DNA from: Archilochus colubris
Taxonomy: Eukaryota > Chordata > Aves > Apodiformes > Trochilidae
Length of the DNA stretch: 64,000 nucleotides
Reading direction: 5' to 3'
Assembly: GCA_023079485.1 (NCBI GenBank)
Contig: CM041103.1
Coordinates: 10,148,503 to 10,212,502 of the forward strand
The position numbers and the translations under genes are program-made. This document shows positions 12,901-24,900 of this stretch, piece after piece (the stretch's first letter is position 1; every line of letters starts with the position of its first letter). The notes beneath the pieces are model-generated. The model made no database searches. It saw only the letters and a list, made by a program, of their open reading frames with translations, and was not told the origin of the DNA.

Positions 12901-15900
12901 GAATAGCTGAACGAGCACTTTTTAATTATGAAGAAAAACCAGCACAGGCACAAGTTTGAAATGGGATCATCATTTACTATGGAGGTTAAAACACCCATTG
13001 TATGGAAGTTATTAATTTTTAATGAAACAAAAATCTCATTTTCAGGGGAGAGATTTCATCTGTGAAAGACTGGATGAATAGATTTTGTGCCTGGCTGGTA
13101 AATTTTCATTACAATTGTCAAACCTAGTCCAAAACACAATGTACTGCAGGACATGGAAAGAAAGTGATGTTCAAGAAAGTGCAACTTGCCTCATTTCCTC
13201 CTGGCAGCCTGTTCATGTGCACGAGTTGGCCCTGATCATCCAGCACCAGCTCAGTGTACGTCAGGATGTCAGACGGCAGCGGCGGTGTCGGCAGGAACGC
13301 GTGGTCGTTCATATGTCCCCAGAGTTTAATCAAAGACTGGAGGATGAAAAGAGAAATTCTTGTTAGGAATATAATCTGCAAATATTTTTATTCAACCCAC
13401 AGAACAGTCTGTAATATCCCTCCCAGTCTGACTGACAGAATTCAGTGGATATCACTGACTGTGGAATTTAAACCCCAGAACGCGGTTTCACAACAAGTGG
13501 CATAATTCAAATGCTGTGATTCAGGACAGACCCAGCAAATCAGACATACAATCAATTCTGCAACTCATTAACACATTTAATGATGTATGAGCCCTATCCT
13601 AGGAACTATCACCCCTGCACTCTCCAGCCTTCTAGGAAGGCTGGGTAACAGGACAAGAAAACAAAGAAACATAAACAAAAAGCACAAGATGTTTTACATT
13701 TCAGCTTCTGCTGATTGACTTATTAATGGAACTATAGCAGCAATGTATCAGGAGTCTTAATTTCCTCCCAAACAGACCTAATCCATAGCTGTACAGACCC
13801 CAGGGGACCACTGTTAGCCACTCGAGGCCACTTGTTTCCCTGACAAGTGAGGGTGGCAAGTGACAGAAGTGTTTTGCAGGTACAGAAGCTGACACCAACC
13901 CACTGGGCCTTAAGAACACTTACCTGCCTAAACATCTCAGGAATGTCATAGACATATGATGTCCCTAAAGACTGTGCCTGGAACCTCTTGGACTGAAGCA
14001 GGTCTTTGGTCACGTAGGGGGTATTGATCAGCATCCCATGGAGTGGTCCCTGTTTATCACCGTATGCCTGGAACATAATCTGCAGAACCAAACACGACCA
14101 ATTACAGTTTAATCCACTTGTTCCCACACACTCATCTCTTCCAGATTTTACAAAATAAAATAAAAAAAAAAATCATCAGGCTGCTCCAGACCTGTTTCTG
14201 TTCCCTACCAATAAGTGAATGCTGGCATACCCTGTAACCTGTGCTCCATCATGCATTACTGCCCTTCGGAGACAGCGCTGGACCATTACTGCACGGCTTG
14301 GAGTGTCCCTGACTTATTGCCACATCACAGCAGAGAGCCAAGTGAACACAGCCACATCCCCACAGAAAAAAAAGCAAAAAAAAATAAAAATCCTGTGACT
14401 GAGATGACTTCACATTCCCCAGTATTTCCCCTGACGCCGTATCTGTGCCGATGGATTGTGATAGCTGGGAGCAGAGAGGAGAACTCTGTTATTTATGTAG
14501 TCGAACAGCGCGGGATCCGCATCTCCACTGACTGATCACGGGAGCTGGGTCAAGACTTGCATATGTCATTTGGCTTGAAGTTTTGATATTATAAGTTTAA
14601 AAGATTTTCCCAGAGTAGCAACATGAATTATCAGCTGCCATGCTTCATGGCACTATATATTCTGCTCAGCCAGGCCTCAGAAGGAAATCTATTGCAGCTG
14701 AGGAGCAGGAGGAGCACTGCTCAGCCGGGACAACACGGCACAAATGCTGCTAACACAAGAGGCTGGGCAGCAGCAACCTGATCTGCCTGGGTTCACCAGC
14801 ATGCTGCTCAGATCTCATGCTACAAACAACAGATATTTTCCTAAATGAATAATTCCACTAAAGATAAAACTCATGAAGTGAAGCCTATTTTAGTTTCTAA
14901 ATTAAAAATTTCAGTTTGTGCTCTCTTCAGTCCTCACACAAACGTTGCTCTGTGAAGTAGAATTTTCAGTGGCAGAAATATTTATTCAGGTTAACAAGTA
15001 TTTGTGACAGAGCCTGTGGGAGCATCTGTTACTGCACTTGGGACACTGTGCTCCTTACATTCCTGGAAAGCTTCTGAGCAGTTCTGTGGGAGCTGGAGAA
15101 GTCAGTCCTGAGCATCACCACTCCTGACCACAGAAAGCACCAAACACGAGCTGGGGGTCATTCTCTCCTGATGAATCAACCTATTTTTTCCCTTCTTCAG
15201 AAACTGCCCAGCACTCAGTACATCAGTAATGTTAGTATTCATTTAAAAGAATAATATAAATGCAAGATAACTCTCTGGAAAAGCTGGAAAAACCCCCACA
15301 GATCTGAACCTATCCTACAAACCTCCATCATGAGGGGAAAGATTTATAGAAGTTGCTTAAAAAAACTAACACCTTCAAGCTTTGTAAGACAAACCTTCCT
15401 CCCAGCTACTCAGAGAGTTAATTAAAATAATTCCTATAAGTTTTTAATAGAACCTGGTTTAATATCCTGGAAAATAAGCAATTTTTTAAAAATATTGAAA
15501 AAGTTGTTAAAAGCTGTACAAGTGCATTCTACCAGCTCTTAAAAAAATAAAGCTCATCAGAGAGTGTAAGAGGAAAGGTGACCTTCAGAAATTACTATCA
15601 AAGTCAAGTGTTAAGCTCAGCTACTGGAGATCATTAAAATATTCTATTCTTTCCTCATCTCCACTCAAAGGCACAAATCTGTTCTAGGATCTCCAGAACT
15701 GGACAGGCTGTAAGGCCAAGCAGCTTGCTGGAAACACTGAAATGGAGAAGACAGGGAGAAAAGGTGACTCAGCACTTTGTGTTCAACATTAGCAGTGCCC
15801 AAGTGATTTATTCTGCTGCTGCTGCTGCATGGCAGAGGGATTAATGCAGAGGCAGATGTAAACAGTTCTGTATTTAAATATTTTTCATGCCCCCTATGCT

Positions 15901-18900
15901 CCATGTATTTTAGCATATGTAGCTATTTCAGTTAACCACACTGTCCCTAGGCCATGAAAAGCAGAAATACCAGAATAGCCACAACCATTACAAAAGAGTC
16001 CATTATGCTTCATTAAAATTATATAAAAGCACCTTCAGTAATTTTACAGCATCCTAGCCAGGTCATTCCCTATATCTTTAGAATTTAAAAGACGAGTTCA
16101 CAGATTTTCCCTATCTACTCAGGGAAAGGTATAATTAATAATATTTTTTTATTGCAACCTGCAGGATGAGCACCAACAGCAACTGCTTTTCTGAGACTTT
16201 TTTTGAGCACTCTGCCCCACAGGCAAACAGATGTACAACTGACTGAAGGTATGTGCAGAACAATTAGAAGATATGCATTTTGACAGAGTTACTACAGGAC
16301 TGTTGCAAGCTGATCTGTGCATTCTCCCTCCTTTGGCAGAGCTGAGTGGCAATTTTATTTCCCCTGCCAACACCCCAAAGCACAGAGGAGCTTCCCCAGG
16401 CAGAGCGTGTGTCCCCAGCCCATTCACCCACCAAACCCCGCAGCCATGGGGACCGTACCTGTCCTGTCCTGGAGTCTGTCACCTCTTTGTACAGGCTGAT
16501 GTCCAAGTAGTAGCCTGACTCATTGGTCAGGAAGAGCCTGATGGGAATTGCCTTCCCTGTGGGTGTCAGCCGAATGTTGATCTTCAGCTCTGCCTGGAGG
16601 ACGCGGAGTTTCCAGAGCCGGCTCCCGTAGCGCATCACCATGCTCCTCACCGACTCCTCGATCTTCAAACACACACCAACAACTGCCCTCACCCTTTTGA
16701 CACACCCAATGTTTTGTCACCCTTCCATCTTTTACAGTCCTGCTCAAAGGGGCACCCCAGTGTGCAGAGGGAAAATCCCAGAGGAGAAGGGATGGAAGCA
16801 CCAAACAGCAGCAGGTGCCTGGTGCTGTCAGAGGACCTGGGTGGCCCATCTGCTCTCCTTCTAACAAGCCTTGAGACAGGGACTGAACTCAACCTGGGGA
16901 CCAGGAGAGGGCTGAGGGAGGCTGAGGGAGAGGGACAGTGCAGGATTCACATCCTGCTGTCCTCAGGGGACATGCCAGCCCAGCCAAGAACGGGGTGCCC
17001 ACTGCTTCCCCTCCCGCTGCCACCCTGCCCGCACAGCTCACAGCTGACAACTGCGAAAGGCAGGGAGGTGAAATCCTTGACAAAGAGTTCTGGGGCACTT
17101 TGTGCACAATAATCATGTTCCACCACACATGCTCTAAATCAACAAAGCAATTACTACTCAGAGCTTGGCCTTCTGGTGTTCTATTAAACTTTGTAATATA
17201 CTGCTATTGGCAAATAGCGCATATTAAAAGGAGGCAATTTATAGGTTCTTTTAAACATTCTTTTAAAAAACAAAAACTCTCGTTTCCACAGGAGCTCAGG
17301 GAAAAGTCAGGGTACACATTTGAGGACAGCCTAACTTCCAGAGGCTGGGTATCCCAGCTTCTTCTCAACTTCCTGGGAAGTAGAGATTTTTAGATGCGCC
17401 AAGAGTGGATTTACTCCAAAGTGATTTAAGCCTCCAATTTTTAATCATGATTTAAAAGTCAGCAAGCAAGAGATATTTATTTTGATAACCAATCCATCTT
17501 TTTAAACTTTCGGTTATTCTCATAAGGAAAGGTCAGCTCTCATCTTTTGGCAACCATGAATGGAATTGTTGATTTCCAACTAAATGCAGCCTTTAGAGTT
17601 TATATGGGACTTTCTTTGTGGTGGCTCTGCTAACCAGAAACATGCTTTATGCCTTAGCACTTTCATTTATGCATCTACAAAGCTTAATGTCCATTTATTT
17701 ATAATGTTGATCTCTGTGGTTTTGTACCAGAGAATGAAAATGAAGCACTTTGTGTAGCTGAATTTACAAATTCTTTTTAAGTTCACGGTTTATCTTCTTT
17801 TATTTGGATAAAATCTGAACTTTTGTAATCAGTAGAAGAGTATTTAAAGCTATTTTCTTATTAAATCTGTTTACCTCAAACACAAAATGAAAAAAGTTTG
17901 GTTTAAAAAAAAACCCTATTTTTAATAAACTTTTCCTTAGTTTATGTAGAAGAAGTGAGATGTGCTGCCCGAAGGACTGCACTACTCCACTAAAAATGTG
18001 ATCTCTGCTAGCTCTGAAGTCTTACATTTAGTATTTATTCACAGACTGTAAGAAAACACAAAGCTTTCTTCTTTCCTCACGCTCAAACAGGTTGCTCATG
18101 TGACACAAACTAATTGCTTGCCTTAACTCCCTAAAATAGACTATGTTTTTTAAGAGAAGCTGCTCTAGCAGCTCAACAAACAACCTTTAGTTAGAAACAT
18201 CCCTTAGGTATGTGACTCCACTTTCTTTACTGAAAGTTTTTTATAGTATTTGTAGAATAACTCATCTAACCCTCATGTCACCACTTTTAATTCTGGTCCC
18301 CAATTTCTTGTGCTTTCTGTTACAAAATGGCTGCTGGAAACCACATCTCATTCACTATGCTGCATTAAAGTGGAATCAATCAATAGGTGCCCCTTACACA
18401 GCATAAAAAGGCAACCAAAGCCCATTTAATTCTGGTGAGTGAAGCCCAGGAAAACCAAGCAGCTCAGAGCTAGAGGAAAGATCATACCTTCGATGGGTCC
18501 ATGATGACAGTAGGCACGAAATTTAAGAAGATGTGATTGCAGTCTGTGCGCACGTTGGTGTTGTTAAACGCCACCTCCAGCTCATCCATGGCTTCCAAAA
18601 GCAATCGTTCTCCCTCATTTTGCAGGTACTCAAAGGAGGCTTCCTGCCAGACATTGTCAACATATAATTTACTCTCGACTCAAAAATCACAGCCCAAGAA
18701 CACAGTGTTTGAAAAACTGCAGAAGGACTTGACTGAGAAAATAGGTTACGTTAGTTTCAGATGTGCAGCCCTGCAGCAGATCCAGCTCCATCACAGAGCC
18801 AGCACTCCCACTGCCTGGATCCACACTGCTGCCCTCATTTAGGTCAGCACAAATCCCAAACCTGACAAGGCAAACCATTGCTGCAGCAGTGCAGGAGAAA

Positions 18901-21900
18901 CACAGAGGAACAAGTGTTGCCTCCAAACACGAGGACTTCTGACTATGCACTTGGGTCACAGCAAAATCTCCTTGATGCACAGGAAAATCTGGATTTAGGC
19001 TTCTGCTGAGCCAGTGCCAGAAACGATGGGGCAGACCTCCAGGTGCTCTGTACAGGTGACATGTTTGCATGTGCACAGAATGATAGGCAGTGCTTTGTAC
19101 ACTCTCTTGGAAAAGAGCCCTTGCACCAAACTCACCTTGGTGACCAGGTCTGAATGCCTTATAATGGCCCTCACGAAGAACCTGTAGTCTGTCACTTCTG
19201 TTCCCACTTCAACTTTAGCTGCTCCCAGGTAGAGATGCATTTTGTGATTGGCACAGGGGATGGCAGTGAGATCAAAGTTCCTCATGCGGTTCAGCTCCAG
19301 CTGAAAAGCCAGAGCTGGCTCCAGGTGCCTGTAAATCCTGTCCTCCTCAAACTGGAGGCACCCAGCATCATACAGGGAGTAAAGGGTGAAAAAGAGGAAG
19401 GTGGGTTAAAGAAGCTGAAACTGAAGTTGGAAAAAACTAGATCACAGACATTAGGAAATTTATATTTAATTTCAAAACTAAAAAATTCAAATTAATCCCA
19501 CCCAGAATTTTCTGTGTCATGCAGAGCCATTGGCATGAAGAGCTGCAGTGAAACTGCTGAACTACTGAGAGCAGAACACAAACTGCAGACCAGCAAGATC
19601 TCAGACTCACTCCCCCCAAAATCCCCTTTTTCACAAACGCCAGAAAGTTTGAATCCTTTGGCTGCCTCCAGTGCCCCCTTCTTACACTGTGCCTGAAATC
19701 TGCAGGAAGAGAGGCTTCAAGTCAGGCTTCCAAATGCACTCATTTTTATCCCTAAATATCAGCCTCATCATTGTGACTGACATAATTCACTGTACATGTG
19801 GGCTAGCCAAGTGAGGGAGGAGAAAGTCCCATGCAAGTTGGGCTGAAGAACTTCCCACCCTCCTGGACTCCCAAGGAACAGCTACATGAAAGAAGCATAA
19901 AGCCAGCACTTAGGAAAGTATTAAGAAAATACAAATTACCTTATCCCGGGCACGGAACGTGAAGAACTTTGGGAATTCTCTCTGTCAGAAAATAAAAGCA
20001 GTGATGTTAGCCCTCCAAAACAAGTCATTTATCTACCCAGAGTGCTCACAGGCCAGACCTGGGGCAGCACCACAGCAGAGGAGATGGCAGAAGTTGCTAC
20101 AAGCTACTTTTTCTACATCACAAAAGATGGTGGAAAATCAAGTTACCCTCAAGAAGGCAGCAGAGGTCATTTAAACCCATCTGCTAATGCAATAGATGCT
20201 ACTTGATTGGCTTTTGATTATTATTGTCAATTATTAACAGACAATAACATGGAACTGTCCAGACAGTAGTGGGAAATTTCATCTGGTTCAATAATGACCA
20301 TGATTACTGTGGAAACATTTGGGAGCCATACAATGACAGCAACACTCCATTATGTAAGCAGATGCACACACAATAATCATCTGTATTCTACTGCTCTTTT
20401 CATACTATTACTGCTAGAAATACTCACTTCCCAAGGAAAACCATGAATTGTAATCACATAACTTTACCCTCATGCATTAAATAGTTCTCTACAAAAGTAC
20501 CCCAAGTATGATTAGTTTTCTGGGTTACTGAATAGATAAAATAGAGAGCATAGACAGCTTGTCACAATTGTCTTACTGAAAAAAAAATAAAAGGGATCTG
20601 ACCTGAAGTCACTGAACTTCTGAGTGGCATCTCAGTACCAATGAAAGAAGTGAAGCCCAAGCTTGGTTAAGTGCCCCAGTGCTGGAGCACAGGACTCCAC
20701 TGAGCAACACAGCTTTTAAGGCTAGAATCCACCTTCCAGGTACTCATCTTCCTCTCCTCCTACAAAAACCAGTCTCCAGAACTTCACCTGACAGCTCTCA
20801 GCTGAGCAAACTAAACTGTGTTTGCCTGTGTCTTCAGACTAGCCAATGGCACAGGAAATCCTGCCTGAAAACTCAGGCAGTGGGGGTATTAGGTGAGCCT
20901 ACAAGCATCAACTGTACTCTAAGAAGACAACCACTGCCATGTTTCCTCCCTTCCAGGCCCTCCTACCTGTCCCTCCTCTGCACGCTGCCAGTTTCTCCTC
21001 ACATCATCCATGCTCATTCTATCACTAATGTAATTGCTTCCAAGGCATCTGACTAGAGTTGTGGGCAAATATAATAATTAGATGTGCACACACACAAAAA
21101 TTCTCTGTGCTCTGGTACCAAAATCCAAAAGAGTGCTCCATTTCCTAGGCAGAAGAATTATACCCCTGCTGTGTTCTAATCAACCAACCATCATCAAGAC
21201 AATCAAAATAATTTGCCTAAATTAGCCAATCAAGACACCCTGCAAACTGCAGAATGTGAAAAGCTACAACAGAAATCATCATAGTTGATTATTATACTAA
21301 TAATCACGTTAAAAACCTAATGAGATGAGGAAATTGGAAGCTTGCTGGAGCAACTCTCTATTACTTCAACATGCTGGGAACTAATTATATAGACTGTAAT
21401 TAAAACAAAAACAAACCCAAGCCCAGGCCCTGGCTAAGTTAATAGTTGGTCCAGTAATAAACAGAATAGGAGATGGTAATAAACACTGACACTCACAAAG
21501 GATCCCAGAGGTACTCTGGAAACTTTGCTGACAGCTGACATCCCAGGCTGCCTCCTCTGGCTCAGGAACAAGGAGCATCCTGACAAACCATCACTCCAAA
21601 TGGCAGCTCAGGCCAGGCTTTTTGCAATGACTCCTTTCATCCTGTGGCTCCTTTCTGCCCACTGACACATGATGCAGTGTTTATTCAGAGACTCCTATGT
21701 TATGTCCTCCAGTATCAATTCAGTTCTCTAAAACTTCCTTTTTTAAAAATCTATAGCCTCAACTTTCTTGCTCAGGGTCCCAGCATCTCTCCAGAGTCCA
21801 GTTTCCTACCTAAGCTGTTGATGGATAATTGTCTGTATCTGTACTGTGGGCAGCCATCCCCCTTTGTGATACCCACATTTGTTCAGATTTCCCTGCACTG

Positions 21901-24900
21901 TCAAGCCCCCTAATAACTTCCAGAATTGTAAAGTAGATGAATACACAAGGAATAAAAATCTGGTTTGTGCCTTACATTGCCACAGAAGGGTAAACTAGCC
22001 CTCCCTGATGCCCAAGCCCTGGGGAAAGCAGTAATCCATAGCAGTAAGAGCATCCAACATGTTCCACACCACTAAGCCACTCTGCAAAATTTAGCAAGTC
22101 ACTTTAATTACTTTTCTAAGTTATTTCAAAAGCCTAAAGAAATCACCACACTACATCAGAAACACAAAGGTTTAATTCTATGATTATATTTTAGAAGAAA
22201 AAACAATAGTGGACCAAACAAGTTCTTTATTAATGTGGCAGTCATGAGCTCAGCCAGGTAACAAGAGTGACTTCAGCATGTGAATGGCTCCCTGAACTCA
22301 AAGGTCCACTCCTGTGTTTGAAGTCAGCTGTTTGTTTAAATACTTCACTTAACTCTGAAACCAATGCTGGCATTAAATTCCTGACCAAGATCCAAATCCT
22401 GAGTCACTCATGTGTCTCCTGGCCTCAGGTCAAGAATACCACCACGTTCTGCCCTTTTTACTTACATGAAATCTCTGATCCACCTCATAGTTGACCTGTT
22501 TCCTGAAGTCCTTACAAACGCAACATAGAAGCACAGGAAGAGAAGAAAAAAAACAGCAGAAGAAAGCTAGCAATTAGGATGAAAATCAAAAATTAATTAA
22601 TTCAAGAATACAAGAGGTGTCAAGATTGTTTACAATTGTAAATTAATTTTAAGCGAATTCATCAAAACCATCTCCAAATTTAGAGAACAAAAACAGTGAA
22701 GAGAAAAATAAATACAGTTAATACAGCATTTAATTTGGAAAAAAAAACCATCAAATGTCAATGCTTCTCTGAGCTAGAAACCCAAGAATTCTGAGCAGCA
22801 GGAGAGATATCAAAGTACCTTTTGTGCTACAAGGAAAGTCAGCCTCCGAATCCCGTGTTCAAACAGGACTGATTTCTGTAAAAAGGCAAGGAGGGAATCA
22901 GGTGACTGGATTAACAGACAAAGAACACATCCAAACCAGGTCAAAGTCTTATATGAACTGAAAAGCTCTACGGATCCTCCTGCAGCCATGCTGGAAGCTG
23001 TCAGTCCCCCTCACAGCTGAGATTTCTCATCCGCTGATCGTCTCAAGGCACACACACAAACACATCACATCTGGAGAGGTAAGGAACCAGATCACAAGAC
23101 CAGAATATTCCAGCTGAGCCTCAGCAACAAAGAAAGCAGAAGAGTCATTTCCAGTTCTTGCAGGAAATACTCTTGTTCATTTGCCAAAGCAAGATGTTCT
23201 TTTTTGCAAAGGTCTGCAGGGAGCAGAGCGCAGACAGGGCAAGGCCACTGAAGATGATGGAAAAGGAGTTTTAAAGGAGCTAAGCCAAGGAAACACAGAG
23301 CAACTACTTGATTATGGCACAATAAGCACACAGACAAGCCAGACCAAAGCATAGATGTGTCAAAACTGCAAAGGTGAGAAACGATACGTGTTACTGAGGG
23401 GTTTTTTCAGCTAGATAAGAGAAGATCCATTCTGGCTGCTTCTTTATCAAATGCCACTAAGGCACATTTCAAATGAGTGCTGCCATCAGGATCTGCCACA
23501 CCACTGATCTTTTAAACTGTCAAGACCTCAAAATTCTGCTCCTCTTTCTAAAAGTTTTTCCTTTCTCCTCCTTTCTCCAGTTTAAAAGCAACGAAAAAAA
23601 AAATAAAAAAGAAAAGAAATAAGAACTCAGCTCGACCAGGGACAAAACAACCCCTTTCAGCACAGACTGAAATGTTTTACTAAGGTTAAGCCCTTTGAAA
23701 ATGAGCATCAGTGACTATATTCATGGCAAGAGGAAGAAAATAACTTTAATAATGCCATGATTTAAAAAGCAAAAATTGTTATTGCTTTTAAAATTCCACA
23801 AGTGGCAGACAATAACAGCATAGCAACAGGATTCTGATTACATGGTAATAATGTGGGTCTCACAGCAAGTCCACAGCTATTACAGAGCGATTAGCCATCA
23901 GCACCTGGAGAAACTCCATTTGCACTGACTGCCTCAATCTCCTCCACAAGTCATTTACAAGTATATGATCCTAATTTCTATTAAAAAAACCACACACAAC
24001 ATGCTGGGACTGGAAGATTATTTGGACAATTTGGATCAACCTATTTGATAGTTTAATGTGTTTCAGAATTTTTTTTCTCCCTTTATTTCTTTTTTACCCC
24101 CTCCCAGAAAATGCCTGGAGCATGATCAAGCAGATGAAAAGCAGAACTAGTTTTAATTTTTCTGTTTGATTCTTTTCTTTGCTTAAAGAGACAGGGAGCT
24201 GCAGAAGTCACAGGGACCCCAGCCCCTTTTTGGAAGCCCTGGTTTCTGCAGGATGTAATGCCACCTTCCACACTGGGAAATGAAGTTTAAAAAAGCAGAT
24301 TTTTAACTGGGAAATGAAGTTAAAAAAGCAAATTTTCAGGCAGGCACCAGAGTGAGGCCTCATGAGGAGGCCACCCCCACCCCAGGGTGTCTCACAACTG
24401 CCCACAGCACTCCTATCTGGTACTCTCAAGTGCATCCCATACTTAGGAAGGAGCAACAGCACATACCAAAGCAGTTCCAGTTGTGCCAGGGGCATGCTCC
24501 AGCACACCACCACCACCAATAAATATTAATTGCATTCAGACTACCACCATACAGAATGTTAATCCCATTTTAATGTCACTTTCCACACCTCTGTTACTCA
24601 TATCACAACTTTACCACCAGGGAGTGGGATACAGCACATTTTCTGGAGAGAGATACTTAAGATTGACCCGATGTGTTTAAAGACTGAAAAGGTCTTGTTG
24701 TACCTTATCAAAAATGAAAGGGAAGAAATCCTGACCTGATGGATCAGAATGCAATGCAAAGGGAAACCATCACCCAGAGGCTTCAGAAAGGTGCAGCTAC
24801 ATCCAGCCAAAGAGGTGGTAAGGTTTTAGATGGAATAAAACAAAGATGTAACTGTTGCATGTGCTTGTTTTGAAGAACAAACAAATGAGGAACATACTGA

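Larger units (their letters stand above)
2892..13189 (-). other. ACACA: Largest ACACA intron in the window, 10.3 kb, GC-AG type
   Basis: The intron starts GCAAGT and ends TTGCAG on the minus strand. It contains the GT, GGAT, ACCAAA and CAG repeats and several AT-rich stretches with TAAT motifs (about 3820-3960, 5515-5590, 6105-6215) that look like conserved non-coding DNA. I see no exon and no ORF with a recognisable product. Confidence 0.85.
18644..22465 (-). other. ACACA: ACACA introns around three short exons
   Basis: The introns are 18644-19135, 19352-19939 and 19982-22465. They hold no recognised repeat or gene. The 2.5-kb one is AT-rich with scattered A-runs. Confidence 0.75.

Noticed and set aside
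13181..13190. A GT further into the intron (AAGTTG) as the true donor in place of GC.
   Set aside because: Using it would add four bases and shift the frame, so the carboxyltransferase core at 2891 would be lost.
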